From positions 1,236,627 through 1,300,626 of the forward strand of contig BCHP01000008.1 of the NCBI GenBank assembly GCA_001599675.1: DNA of 64,000 nucleotides, given 5' to 3'. A model generated the notes under the pieces. That model was not told the DNA's origin. It saw only the letters and a program-made list of their open reading frames with translations, and ran no database searches. Both the position numbers and the translations under genes were made by a program. The stretch's first letter is position 1; each line of letters opens with the position of its first letter. Source of the stretch: Basipetospora chlamydospora. Taxonomy: Eukaryota; Ascomycota; Sordariomycetes; Microascales. This document shows, in pieces, positions 53,302-64,000 of the stretch.

Positions 53302-55882
53302 TGCGCTCTTATGCCTGTGATGCCTACGAGGAAGGCCCTGGGACGAAGCAGCGAGCGGCAACTGAAGGGTCTTGTGGAATAGAAAACGATGAAGTGAATG
53401 TCTCTCTGATCACTCGCCCAAGGTGGTACGCACCATGACTCAGGATCGAGCATCACCACTGGGTAGTCACTGGCAACAAACGGCAGGCCCGTGTCGCCCT
53501 GCCGTCAAACCTTCTTATGGCGTGAGAAGTCCAGGATACATAACGGCAGGTGGTAGATGCCGGAGTGGTAAGCCACTCCGGCAAGAGCCACCTGCCACTC
53601 CTAGGAGTCGGGGGGTTGGGGGTTCGATCCCCAATCCTCCGACACCTGGCTCGCCTCTCCCAGGCCTCGCCTCTCTCAGGCAGGAGATGTAGGGGCCCCC
53701 CATTGCGGGGCCCTGAACTCTTTTTTTATCACTCGATAGATATACAAAGACTGCATTTCTTTCTTTCTCCTTCTTTTCTTTTTTTGCTTCTCTCCAATCT
53801 CTTGTTCCGTCCCTTTCCGTTGCTTCTCTCCTCTTTCTCGCCCTTACCTATCACTCCTTTCCTTTTCCATCTCTTTTCCTACCCCAACGCCCACAATATC
53901 AGACCAACCTCGTGGGCTAGTGATGATGCCGAAGGTCCATCTATTGGAGACAACGCAGAGTAGCGTCATCAATCAGTTAATAACTGGTGGAATCATACTA
54001 CTTACACCATGCCACACATGTGAGAAGTAGTTGCACCAGTGCATACTTGACTTTACATTTGAGCTTGGGAGGGAGGCTCACTTACACTTTATGAAATAAT
54101 GAGAAAAGCACGCAAAGGAGGAGATTTCCACACAAGATATCTTCGTCTATAACACCGTCGTAGCAGGGGCCTAATCCTTCAAGATGACGGGAACCGAAAA
54201 CCAGAATAATGAATGGTTCAAGATTTCTTCCCATGACTCTCGACCCTTCACGTCTTTCCTGGGAGCGGCGACCTAACACTCTAAGGTCCGTGGTATGCTC
54301 GAACTCCGATAGTCACAGGGTATATTCTAACCCGGTCCTCTTCATCTCGATTGTTGTTGAGCTGATATGACCTCGGCCCTCTGGGTGCTGCGGGTCACTC
54401 CCCGCTTTCGCTGCTGAACCGGGTGGTGGAGGTGGCATCGCTGGGTATGAGCGGTGCTTTAAAAGAAGGAAGTCCGGCGTCAGGGTTTGAAGACGGAAGA
54501 ATGTCGAAGCCCTGAGACTGGGAGCCGCCGTGTGGTATAGCCAAGCACGCTTTAACCGCTGGAAACACACGAGGTGTTGCGTTGTAGGTGCCGCCTCACA
54601 CTCAGGAACAAACCATCCTTTACTTGAAAATCATATTATAGGGTGTTAAAGTACATAGACCGTTAGGAGAAGGCATTGATGTTGATCCGCCAGCCTAATC
54701 TAGTCTGTCCCTGCGGCCACAGCACGCCGCATCGCCGTACAACTCTCAGCCATGGGCACTGATGTGGCCGCACACATGCTTCAAATATCTTCCAGTTCGG
54801 TCACACCGTCCCCCTTGCTAGTGGAGAGTCGCAACAAACTGGAATCGCTAAACATAACACCTCTCCGTATCCAGCCCTGCCCTGACAGTGCTGGCACCAC
54901 AGACACCCCGTTTGTACTTTGACGTTTGCACTTTGGCCATGGGTCGCCCAGGGGTCAGTGCAGTCCCTGCTGAAGATTGGCGACGGTGCCTTCAAGGAGG
55001 GCGGCCTATGTCTCCAGTTCGGCTTACCTGTTGAGCCCAGCGACGGTGTTCTGAAACCGAGCTACTTTCTGCTCGAGTTGAGCGGTCCTGTTTCCTTGGT
55101 CACCGTCGGCGTCTTCCACTTGTGTCTGGCCCGGCTCTCCGTTGCCCCTTTGGCCTTTGATCCTGTTGCTCTCCTCCATATATTACTTCTTGGCTGTCTC
55201 CTCCGTGTCCTTCACCTTTCTTTTGAATGACAAACCCACCCCTATTGTAGATCCAGGCTCAGGGAAGTGGGCAAGCTGTACGCGAGGATACTCTCGGGCA
55301 CTTTGAGGGTGTAGGCTAAAATGTAGAAGAGGATAGCGAGAGCGCGTGCAAACCGAGACGTAGACTTCTCAACGCTCCTTGCTGTGACTCGGAAGCGTAC
55401 AGCTCCAACCACGAGGCGTTTTCGGAGTTGGAGGAGACCGCTGACTTTGACCGCCACGTGAACTCCAATCAAGGTGTAGAGGAGAATTCGGAGGAGACTC
55501 GACTGAGGAATTGGAATGAGGTCGCCGACTTCGGAGATGTAGGTTTTGATGGTGCTCTTCAAGCCCTTTGTGGGGTTCAGCGAGGGCGTGGGCGCGGGCC
55601 CTGAGTAAACTGGGATTCGTACGCCCACTTTGACGGGGCCTAGCTTGACGCATGGGGTCTTGTGACCCATCATGAATTGTGATGAAGTCTGACGGGATAA
55701 ATTGTGGGTGTGTGTATCTAGTCTTCTGGAAAGAAACCCGTGAATTGGAAGGTCCTGAAGCAAGGAGGCCGATGCTGATATAGTGGAGGTTCACAACAAG
55801 GCACCCCGTTGGTAGCATTCGAGGCTGGTTGTCAGTGTGGAGGGATTGGACACACTACTGAGCAGCGAGGGTGAAAGGGGAA

Positions 55883-55914
<32 letters not shown>

Positions 55915-56485
55915 GATAGGAAGTGGGAAATGTGGGAGGAGACGCGACTTAAGCGGGGAAGGAGGGAAGGGAGGAAGGGAGGAAGGGAGGAAGGAGTCAG
56001 GGGACGGGGAAAGAAAAGGGAGGAAGGAGGAGAGGTTATTGCCTTCTGCCTTCTGCCTTCTGCCTTTTCGCTTTGGGCATACTGCGGGCGTGGCTTGTGA
56101 TGTCCCTTCCAATCCCCTCTCTTTTCTTTTCCGACTCTTCCCAACCCGAACCGTCTGATCCTCGCTTGGTATAGCGGCCGGGCACGATGCCCAGGCCCTC
56201 CAACTTGGCTTACGTCGCAATTTCATCTCATCGGCGGACATGCTGCGAACGGTAACAACGTGACTACGGCTCATCGCCATTCCTCGAGTAGCCACTGTTG
56301 CAAGGAATATTTTCTCCAAAGTTGAAGAAGCTTGAGCTGCTCCACCAGTATCACCCATGCAATGCGCATCGCATGTATCAACAGATGGAACCGTTCGAGA
56401 CCGTGGCGTACATATGTTTTGACTGGGTCTCCTGTGAATTAGTACGACGCACACGACGGGGCATCGAGTTGCAAGATCGGTACGG
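53302..56485. other. Intergenic with second Pol III-type element
   Basis: This holds a small hairpin CGGCAGG/CCTGCCG (about 53484-53507), the SINE-like copy 2 (53541-53727), a pyrimidine-rich tract (53751-53880) and a GGGAGGAA-type repeat at about 55960-56000. Long shadow-like frames at 55242-56565 have no recognisable domain and low-complexity content. No gene is supported. Confidence 0.5.
53541..53727 (+). mobile_element. SINE-like / Pol III element, copy 2
   Basis: It starts TAACGGCAGGTGG and has an A-box-like GCCGGAGTGGTAAG and a B box GGGTTCGATCCCC (53629-53641). It ends with GAGATGTA, a GC-rich hairpin, GAACTC and seven T. It folds exceptionally well: GGCAGGTGG (53545-53553) pairs with CCACCTGCC (53588-53596), GCCGGAGTGG (53559-53568) with CCACTCCGGC (53573-53582), and GGTTGGGG with CCCCAATCC around the B box. 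The order of parts and the 3' end match copy 1 at 33243, while stem sequences differ. Class II tRNA (Leu/Ser) ancestry is possible from the D-arm-like GCCGGAGTGGTAAG. Confidence 0.7.
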
Positions 56486-58060
56486 TTAACAACCGAAGCG
56501 GCCAGAACCCCACCGTACGTCGCGCCTCCACGCCGGGCACAGCGCCAGACCCAGGTAGTGGGCACACGTCGGATCCTCGCAGGCAGGCCAAGATCCAGGC
56601 TCCATCATCCATGGTGCGACAGCCGAGCTCTGCGGAAGCAGATGTTGCCACTCGTGGAAAGGGTTAAAAAGTCCCCTGGAGGCGCCGAGTTGCCTAAAGA
56701 CAAAGTTCCGGGTGTACGTTGTTATCACGCACCGCTGCCTCCTTCGCCGGTTGTTTTCTCCCATCTGCTCTGCCGTTAAGTCTGGTCTCCTTTGTCCACT
56801 CCTCGTGTCGTTGTCCGGCGAGAGTTTCCCACGGCATATACTGACGGACACATCGAGGGTCTTGGCAAGTTTCGCCTGGTGCCGGCAGGAATTATAGGCA
56901 GGAGGACAACCTCCGCGCGACCACCTGCGCATCCATTCACCCTCGAGCCACTCGTCACCTACGCCGCCATCGACGTACCTAATACAGCCGCAAGGCCTCC
57001 CCTCGGGAAAGAAGCACGCCATCTCTGGGTCCGGCGAGCCCTTCTCCGGCAGAACGCGCAGCCACGGCATCAGCTCGCGGTGCTCCCGAAACATTGCCCG
57101 GAACCCAGAGGCCCCGAGTCGGCCGTCAGCACAACAGCCCATTAGCTCATGGACAGTCCACTCGAGCCGGAGGACGAATTTTCCTGCCGACGGCGTTGCG
57201 TAACACTTGAGCTCCACGGCGCCCCGTGCCTCCGAGAAGCCGCAGCGCCGGCCGCACCCACCCTTGCAACACAGGACCGTCATGATTCTATTATCCCCAT
57301 GCCCTTTGCCGCTGCCATTGACCCTACTCATGCTAGACCAGGCACCGAAGTTGTTCTCAATCTCCCTCCACCACACCTGCCTGTGGGGACAGAGCCGGAA
57401 CGACTTCTCACGGCCTATACATACTGGCCCCGACGGCGGCGGAGCGTACTGTTGTCGTAGCGAGAACGAGGACCAAGGCTGTGTGTACTTGCACCCAGCG
57501 CAGCGCAAGACATCGTCACAGGCGTCGACGCGGCAGTACCGCCGCATCGAGTACTTTAGCCTCTCGCAATCAACTTCGACCACTGCTCTGGAGTACATGG
57601 CGGCGAGGCAGCGGGCGCAGAAGCGATCCTTGCACAAGTACGTCTCGTACTTGCGGCGCGCAGACTTGTCGAATCTGCGCTTGGTGCTCTCGTTGACTTC
57701 TAGCTCCAAGACACTGGCACCGAACATGTTCCGTCCGACCTCTGCAGAGAGGTACCCTGTGATGTGGTGATATACCGGGCTGGATACAAGGCGGAGGCTG
57801 AGGAGGGCGGCGAAGTCCTCGTCGTAGAGGCGGCGAACTACCATGTGGATGACCTCCGGGGGGAGGCGGTAGAGTATGCCGTGAAGGCGGTTGTGCGCCC
57901 AGGACGCCACGAGGGGGTCAACCCCCGCCCATTCCCAGCCGGGTGAGCCGAACCTGGGGGGTTTAGGTGTACAGCAACGTCGCCATTTTCTGACTCGCCA
58001 GAGGATGGCCAGGATGGCCAGGAGGAGGAGTACTATCTGCCAAGTCCTCATTGTTGGCAT
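56486..58060 (-). CDS. Membrane-anchored F-box-like hypothetical protein
   Basis: This is a single exon of 524 residues starting at the ATG at 58060; the frame upstream lacks ATG. Residues ~6-24 form a membrane helix (QIVLLLLAILAILW) followed by basic residues, so the body should face the cytosol. Residues ~60-95 look like an F-box (LPPEVIHMVVRRLYDEDFAA, then LRLVSS), which in fungi recruits Skp1-cullin ligases. The body has about 30 Cys in loose pairs (CKDRFCARCLAAM, CRVDACDDVLRCAGCKYTQ, LCCKGGCGRRCGF), suggesting a metal-bound or disulphide-stabilised fold of a fungus-specific family. The C-terminus (EDPTCAHYLGLALCPAWRR) is also Cys-containing. The F-box call is moderate; the family is unknown to me. 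Confidence 0.72.
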   Translation of the reverse strand: MPTMRTWQIVLLLLAILAILWRVRKWRRCCTPKPPRFGSPGWEWAGVDPLVASWAHNRLHGILYRLPPEVIHMVVRRLYDEDFAALLSLRLVSSPVYHHITGYLSAEVGRNMFGASVLELEVNESTKRRFDKSARRKYETYLCKDRFCARCLAAMYSRAVVEVDCERLKYSMRRYCRVDACDDVLRCAGCKYTQPWSSFSLRQQYAPPPSGPVCIGREKSFRLCPHRQVWWREIENNFGAWSSMSRVNGSGKGHGDNRIMTVLCCKGGCGRRCGFSEARGAVELKCYATPSAGKFVLRLEWTVHELMGCCADGRLGASGFRAMFREHRELMPWLRVLPEKGSPDPEMACFFPEGRPCGCIRYVDGGVGDEWLEGEWMRRWSRGGCPPAYNSCRHQAKLAKTLDVSVSICRGKLSPDNDTRSGQRRPDLTAEQMGENNRRRRQRCVITTYTRNFVFRQLGASRGLFNPFHEWQHLLPQSSAVAPWMMEPGSWPACEDPTCAHYLGLALCPAWRRDVRWGSGRFGC

Positions 58061-59804
58061 AACCAAAGGCGCGGGTCAGAGTAGATGGACAGAATGGCAT
58101 CGAGTGGCTGCCGCATGTGAAGGGGACAGACAAATTTCCCTGGCACCTCCGATGGGCCGGGACGGGAGAGGAGTTGATCTGGCCATTACATCTTTAAGTT
58201 TTCCTTCCCCGCCCCTTTTCGGGCGTGAGCTATCATGTTGTTCCGCGCGCCGCAGCCGCCATTGTATCAACTGTAAGTTCAACCACATGTCCACCGACGA
58301 GCCGATTCGACTGCTCGTGAAGCATCGCCCCGTTCACAAAAAGGGGCAGACGACATTCCCGGCATTGCCTCAGGTCCAGGGGTTGGACGTGCGACGGAGC
58401 TGATCTGACGTAGGGATCATTGGTCGGGGCCCCGGGCCTTTGAGAGCGGGGAAAAGAAAAAAAGCGAATTGAACGGCAAAGTGTGACGGATGGGCCGGGA
58501 GGGTCCGCGATCCGCGCTGTTCGTTATGTTACACACGGAGCAGCCTGCAGTCTTGCTCTTCGGGCGCCAAGACAAGAGTCCGAGGGCGCGGAAAGGGGAC
58601 GGGGTGGGGAAGTCCCCGTCCCTTGTCGCTGGCTGTCCGGGCCCCTGTTCTCCAGGCACGCCCATCGACCCGTCGTTGAAACGGGAAAGCCCCTTCGGAT
58701 CGGGCGGGAGGATGTGCCGGCATGTCATTTTGAGGCTATGCTTCGGCACCAGGGGCTCCTCCGACGTGAGAGGAAGCTGAGATGAGAGAAAGGTATTTAT
58801 TGGGTTCCCATCAATCCGTGACGCCCCTTCGAGACAGCTTCGCGTCCACCCAGGGTCAGCGTAGCGAGATGTGAGGTGGCCAGATGTAAAGTGCAAGCCG
58901 GAACGCGATGAAATTTGGCAAGAAGCGGAAGTTCGGCCAGATATTCACTCCGCACCATCTCGAGTTGGTAGCCCGGGTTGAGCGATCAGTGCAGTGACAG
59001 CCACAAGCCCACGGACTTACGGTGACACTGGCGGTGACGATGAACACTGAATACGAGGCGTTGCGTTGGATTGATCCCCCCCTATTTCGCGGGTGGGTGT
59101 ACTCCGTACGAGAGCAGTATAGAGCGAAGACGAGTACTGCGTACGTGATGAGTACTCGTAGGTACAGACCCAGCATGACTTTGTGCCCTCCCCCGCTGAC
59201 TTGAGGTTCCGCTGCGCCGGTTTGCTGTTCATCGGGTCCATCGGATCGTCCCATATCATCTCCCAACTTTTAGGTGGTGGGTTCATCAAAGTGTTTGAAC
59301 TCCCGAGTTCCGTCGCCCCTCTTCGAGAACGGTTCTCTCCCACAGTGTTCCTGAACCGGGACTTGAAGTAATAATACCCTACCTTCCCAAATAGGGTCCC
59401 GTGGTTGTACTGTTGTACACCCAGGTAGCCTCTCGTCAAACTACAAATTTGCTGCTATACAGGTAGTAATTAATTGATTATTGCCCGCCCACCCTCCCGC
59501 GATCTCCATCGCCGCTTTATTTTTCTCGCGTAACCACGTCTCTTCCAACTTCCGCCCAACCCACAGGCGCACCACGACAGTATACACTATACCGCTATAT
59601 CCGTCCCACCCGCAGAGCCTCAAGGCGACACTGCAAAAACCCGACAAGGACCTTGACGCGACCTGCATTGCATTGCATGTGAACATCCACACCCGAACCC
59701 GAACCAGAACTCTTATCCGCGCCAACACCCTCCTCGCGCACCCTTCCCCCCTTCCATCCACCGACCGAACCGCACCGATCCGAGCCACGAGTCGCCGCGA
59801 TACC
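58061..59804. other. Intergenic, divergent promoter region
   Basis: This lies between the F-box-like gene (-) and sphingosine kinase (+). It has a TACTCCGTAC word at 59100-59109 and a purine/pyrimidine-rich leader just upstream of 59805. No ORF is supported. Confidence 0.5.
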
Positions 59805-61877
59805 ATGGCCACCGCGGGCCCGATAAAGGCGGAGGAGGTGACCGTCGGCTCGACCAGCGTTGAGGCCGAGCAGGTGGCCCCAGGTCCCGCGACCGCCGAG
59901 GCCGACCTCACCCTCGCCGTCGATGGCCAGACGACGCTCGCCATAACCTCGGACAGTCTCGTCGTGACAAGTAAGGAACATACACATAGCCGGAAAACAT
60001 CCTCGATGCTTTGGTCCCCCCCCCGGGCCTTGGAGGCTCGGAGGGGGGGAAAGCTCTGACGATCGTTGGGCCATTTTCTCATTGACTTTCCTCGTCCCTC
60101 GTCAGGACCCTCCTCTACCACAAGTCGACTCTGCGGCCTTAGTCCAGCGAGTATCGTCGCCCCTTACCCTCCCGCTTTGCGGACCTGCAGTTTTCCCTCA
60201 TTATCTATAATCTCCCGCGTATTCTCGTCTTCTCCGTGACTAACCGGACACGTTCACCTCCCCTCCCTCCAGAACCCACGCAAGCCACCCAGTCGATACC
60301 ACTCTACAACGTCCTCTGGGCCGAGCTTTCCGACGAGGACACGTCCCTAAATGTCTCCTTCGCCGACCAAGCCAAGCCGACGAAACCCCGAGTCGCGACC
60401 CTGACCTTCCCCCTCTTACGTGCCGCCACCCCGCAGACTACCGACGCCGCCACCTTCGCCTCAACCCTCCTCGCCAAGGCCTACGGCCCCGCGAAGCCCG
60501 CCCGCCGCGCCAAGGTCCTCGTGAACCCCCACGCCGGCCCGGGCGCAGCCGACAAGCTATGGAACCAGCAGGCAAGACCCATCTTCGAGGCGGCGCGCAT
60601 GACGCTGGACGTCGAGAGGACGACGCACTCGGGCCAGGCGGTGGACCTCGCCGCCGAGCTCGACATCGACGCCTACGACATCATAGTGGCGTGCTCGGGA
60701 GACGGCCTGGCGCACGAGATCTTCAACGGCCTCGGCCGCCGCCCGGACGCGCGCCGCGCCCTCGCCAAGATCGCCGTGGCGCACGTGCCCTGCGGCTCGG
60801 GCAACGCCATGAGCTGCAACCTCTACGGGACGCACCGCGCGGGGCTCGCCGCGCTGGCCATCGTCAAGGGCGTGCCCACGCCCATGGACCTCATGAGCAT
60901 CACCCAGGGCGACAAGCGCTACCTCAGCTTCCTGAGCCAGTCGCTGGGCATCGTGGCCGAGAGCGACCTGGCAACGGAGCACCTGCGGTGGATGGGCGAG
61001 ACGCGCTTCACCTGGGGGTTCCTGACGAGGGTGTTTAAGAAAACGGTGTACCCGTGCGACCTGGCCGTCAAGGTCGAGATCGAGCACAAGAACGGCGTCA
61101 AGGAGCACTACAGGAGGGTGAAGAGCTACCACTCGCTGAATACCCTGGCCAACGGCGGAGACGAGTCGGGGAACAACTCGGCGAAGGGGCCGACGCCCGT
61201 GGTGGAAGAGGTGGATTCCGCATCGAGTTCGGCGGTGACAGGGAGAGTTGGGGAGGAGGGCCTTCCTGCCTTGAAGTACGGGACAGTGAATGACGAGCTG
61301 CCCGAGGGGTGGGAGCTTGTCTCGTATAACAAGATGGGCAACTTTTACTGCGGCAATGTAAGTCGTTCCACGTTATGCACCTTGGACGTTGTATCCGCCC
61401 TTAGTCCCTTAACCACAGCTCTACTCTCTGAACGAGGTACGCAATCTCGTTCAGGGGGAGGACGCGGGGGAAGGGGAAGCATTGGCCGAGTCGTTGCTGA
61501 CAGGCGCCCAGATGGCCTACATGGCCCCCGACGCCAACTTCTTCTCCGCCGCCTGCGCCAACGACGGCCTCGCCGACCTCGTCTGCATCAACGGCGACAT
61601 CTCCGTCGCCGCCTCCCTCTCCCTCCTCCTCTCGGTCGAGAACGGCAAGTTCTTCGACAACCCCCTCGTCTCCTACCGCAAGATCTCCGCCTACCGCATC
61701 ATCCCCCGCGACAAGTCCGGGTACATCAGCATCGACGGCGAGAGGGTGCCCTTCTCGCCCTTCCAGGCCGAGGTCCACAGGGGGCTGGGAACCGTTATCT
61801 CCAAGACGGGGTCGTTCGAGGCACCCGGGCCGAGGGACTGGGATCGGGTTAGCATGGCGGATCGGCTCATCGCGTAG
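59805..61877 (+). CDS. lcb4: Sphingosine (long-chain base) kinase
   Basis: Four exons join in phase: 59805-59970, 60106-60150, 60273-61357 and 61512-61877, giving 553 residues. The 45-base second exon (reading RPSSTTSRLCGLSPA) is easy to miss, but the phases fit only with it. The N-terminal ~70 residues are a variable leader. The diacylglycerol-kinase-type catalytic core has VLVNPHAGPGAADKLW (~155-170), VACSGDGLAHEIFNGL with the GDG nucleotide-binding motif, and VPCGSGNAMSCNL. Substrate-lid motifs follow (QSLGIVAESDLATEHLRWMG; MGNFYCGNMAYMAPDANFF). The enzyme phosphorylates dihydrosphingosine and phytosphingosine at membranes in the sphingolipid pathway (yeast Lcb4/Lcb5). Residues ~370-420 are a low-complexity insertion. 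It is convergent with the Rrp1 gene. Confidence 0.93.
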
Positions 61878-62369
61878 GACGCGACTGGGGAGGAGGAGGC
61901 GGAGGGGGAGCTTGGGTTTCCGGGGAGGGAGAGGGAGGGCGGGGAGAGCAGGGAGGGCGGTTGGGGTGCGCTGTTCTGTATGCGCTGCGGGAGCTTGGGG
62001 TGATTCTTTTGATACCACGAAATCCTATTGCATAGGGGAGGGAACGCGTCTCCGAGCTGGGAGCAAGTACATATTATACCACGTTTTCTTTTCGTTCTCG
62101 GGCGCTGCTGTTTATTCTCGAGACACGGGTTTCTTTCTTTCTGGAGACTTGCGTTGGCACCTTCTTGGCTGTTTTCTCTCTCTTCTTGTGTAGGAATTAG
62201 AAGCACCGTTACTGTGTATGGCTTTACTCTTCATGTATGATACCAGAGCACACAAGGATGCTGTCAAACGAGCTTAGCAGCGAGGAATCGTCCCTTGTAC
62301 CTCCCTTTTGACTGGTGAAGAAAATGTATTAAAACCGCCCGCGCTCCCAACTATCGATGGGTCCACCTT
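61878..62369. other. Intergenic between convergent genes
   Basis: This holds the 3' flanks of sphingosine kinase (+) and Rrp1 (-). It has a G-rich GGGAGG stretch at 61885-61965. No gene is seen. Confidence 0.5.
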
Positions 62370-63301
62370 CTAATCCTGGAACCCCTGCCACCCTTCCTCC
62401 TCCTCTGCCTCGCTAGGCGGCTTATACCAAGGGAGCCTCTCGTCCGCCAGCGATTCCTCGGCTCTCGTGCGGATGGGCTTGCTGGGGAACTTCTTCGTCA
62501 GGCGCCGCACGGCGTCGCCCATGGCCTCGACGAACCTCTTCGCCTCGTCACTCTCGTCGGCCAGCACACCCGCCCTCTCCAGCTCGTCGACCCATATGTC
62601 CAAGACGTGCAGTCTGAGACCCACGGGCACGCGGTCGAGCTCGCCCTCCTTATCGAGGGGCCACTCCGCGAGCACGCCCAGGAAGACGTCCGCCCTGCTC
62701 TCCGCCGCATCGTCGTGCTGCTCCCTGCTCATCTTCCTCTTCTTGCTCTTCCTCCCGCTGTCCTCATCGCCCTCCTGCTGCTCCCACCCGGCCTTGACCC
62801 ACCGCACGCCCGCCCCCAGGACCCTCCTCACGAGGAGCAGGAACTTCTCCATCCGCAGGACGTCGATGCCCGTCGTCCACTCGGAGCCGACGACCTCATA
62901 GAAAGCGCGCATCCACTCCCGCTGGCCGGCGTGGCCGGACACGGGCGACAGCTGCAGGTCGGCCAGCTCGGCGGCGAGGTTCTGCTGGGGTATGGGCCGG
63001 TCGCACATCCACATGGCGTAGAAGAGGCCCTTCCACAGCTTGAGCGCGTCGGTGCGCGTGAGGCTGCTGCGGGGCGGGGCGCGGGAGGCGAGGAAGGAGC
63101 GGAGGGTGTCGAGGGAGGCTGTGCGGAGTTTGCGGTCTGCAACGGGGAGGGCCGGAAAATGAGGAGTTAGCCACTGTGGTTTGCTCTTTTGAGTACTATC
63201 GAGCTCGAAGGGCTAGACATGGTAGGGAGGAGGGAAAGGGCGAACTCACCGCTTGACGCGAGGTTGCGGATGAAGGGCAGGTTTGCTTCCTGCGACGCCA
63301 T
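62370..63301 (-). CDS. rrp1: Ribosomal RNA processing protein 1 (Rrp1/Nop52 family)
   Basis: Two exons, 63301-63250 and 63136-62370, join in phase and give 272 residues; the short first exon reads MASQEANLPFIRNLASS. Family features are DRKLRTASLDTLRSFLAS, then ALKLWKGLFYAMWMCDRP (the most conserved stretch of Nop52/Rrp1) and QQNLAAELADLQL. The helical body follows (EVVGSEWTTGIDVLRMEKF). A basic Lys/Arg cluster (SGRKSKKRKMSRE) is a likely nucleolar signal. RLHVLDIWVDELERAG is another conserved helix. The protein works in the nucleolus in 27S pre-rRNA processing for the large ribosomal subunit. It is slightly shorter than many family members. The gene appears intact. Confidence 0.93.
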
Positions 63302-64000
63302 TGTGCCGGTTTTTCTCTTCTTTTTCTTTTTCTTTGCGCTCGGGGGTATAGGGCTATTATGCCTGGACAATTTCACAGTGGGAAACGAAGGGAGTATCGG
63401 TATCAAGTTTCTCTCGGAAGCGTGGGCCGGAGTGTTGGGTGGTGGGTGTTGAGTTCTTTTCCAAGAAGGAATTCAATGGTTTTTTGGAGGGGTGATGATT
63501 ATTGCTGCGAGAGAACTGCGAGGTTCAGATCAATGGGTGGCAGAAAAAAAGTCTAGGACCAGAGCGGTGAGGTCTCGGTGAGGAAGAGTGGGGAACGAAC
63601 CGTGCATCTCGGTGTGTGCTGTTCCGACGTGGAGTTGAGCATGTTCCCCACTCTTCACCTCCAGCATGGGACCCGTCCGTTTCCCTCCAGTGTGGTCTTA
63701 GATGCGCCTCCAGCATCTATAGCGCTTTGCTCATAGGAAGTCGGCGGAGGAGAATAAGATCTTCTTGAATTATTTGAATTATAGAGGGCGGTACCCCCCG
63801 TATATATCCGCATTAGAAACTGCCCGTACAAGGGACGATAAAACGATCGAAAGATGACGACTGTATGCCCTAGGCCGCCCCTGGTCAACACAAGGATAGA
63901 AAGGCAGAAAAAAAAATCGGGTTTCGCGGATACATGTACAGGAGATTCCGGAAAGGCAAAAAAGGTAAAAGGGGGAGAAAGAATGAAGGGTATTATGGTG
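63302..64000. other. Promoter side of Rrp1, window end
   Basis: No ORF is supported. A CTTTTTCTTTTT tract lies in the likely Rrp1 leader (63314-63340), and an inverted repeat is present at 63577-63659. Confidence 0.5.
63577..63659. repeat. Short inverted repeat, 17-20 bp arms
   Basis: GGTGAGGAAGAGTGGGGAAC at 63577-63596 and GTTCCCCACTCTTCACC at 63643-63659 are reverse complements apart from a three-base length difference. They are separated by 46 bases. It could form a hairpin or be the remains of a small foldback element. Confidence 0.78.

Noticed and set aside
55242..56565. Minus-strand frames of 173 and 236 codons
   Set aside because: Composition is low-complexity (GGGAGGAA and similar repeats); there are no domains and no splice-supported extension.

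Overview
The window is nuclear DNA of a filamentous ascomycete (Pezizomycotina; a Sordariomycete-like fungus is the best guess). The evidence is many short introns of about 45-155 bases with GTRNGT donors, CTRAC-type branch sites and YAG acceptors, plus fungal-type families: a CorA-like transporter, a Sar1/Gap1-type RasGAP, a DIM-5-type H3K9 methyltransferase, a GH43/CBM35 galactanase, an Ariadne-type RBR ligase, a sphingosine kinase and Rrp1. No tRNA, rRNA or CRISPR array was found. There is one 80-N assembly gap (29083-29162). Exon coordinates were worked out by hand from splice motifs and reading phase.

0-24 kb is mostly ordinary: a five-exon CorA-like transporter (-), a repeat-bearing orphan protein (+), a long orphan ORF broken by one in-frame TAG (+), RasGAP (-), a coiled-coil orphan (-), a secreted GH43 galactanase (+) and an Ariadne-type ligase (-). 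A 4-kb gene-free stretch lies at 13-17 kb. 24-36 kb is sparser and more decayed: a kinase-like gene with an in-frame TAG, a Cys-rich repeat protein whose frame is broken artificially by the N gap, one copy of a Pol III-type element, and a nucleotidyltransferase-like protein. 36-40 kb holds the DIM-5-type SET protein, with two adjacent MluI boxes upstream, and a partial RING/IBR protein.

40-54 kb is the accessory heart of the window. A 1,665-residue protein with a degenerate STAND/NACHT-like N-terminus, ankyrin repeats and a C-terminal ZZ finger is transcribed divergently from a six-exon 1,051-residue protein with ankyrin-like repeats and a subtilisin domain that keeps Asp, His and Ser. An unrecognised 305-residue gene ends 47 bases from the subtilase stop. 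Next comes a decayed ankyrin/CorA-type gene with a frameshift, whose 3' end runs into an inverted ~114-bp copy of the exon-intron junction of the subtilase gene. A second copy of the Pol III-type element follows. The architecture recalls fungal NLR-like surveillance loci; that role is inference.

54-64 kb returns to ordinary genes: a membrane-anchored F-box-like orphan (-), sphingosine kinase (+) and Rrp1 (-).
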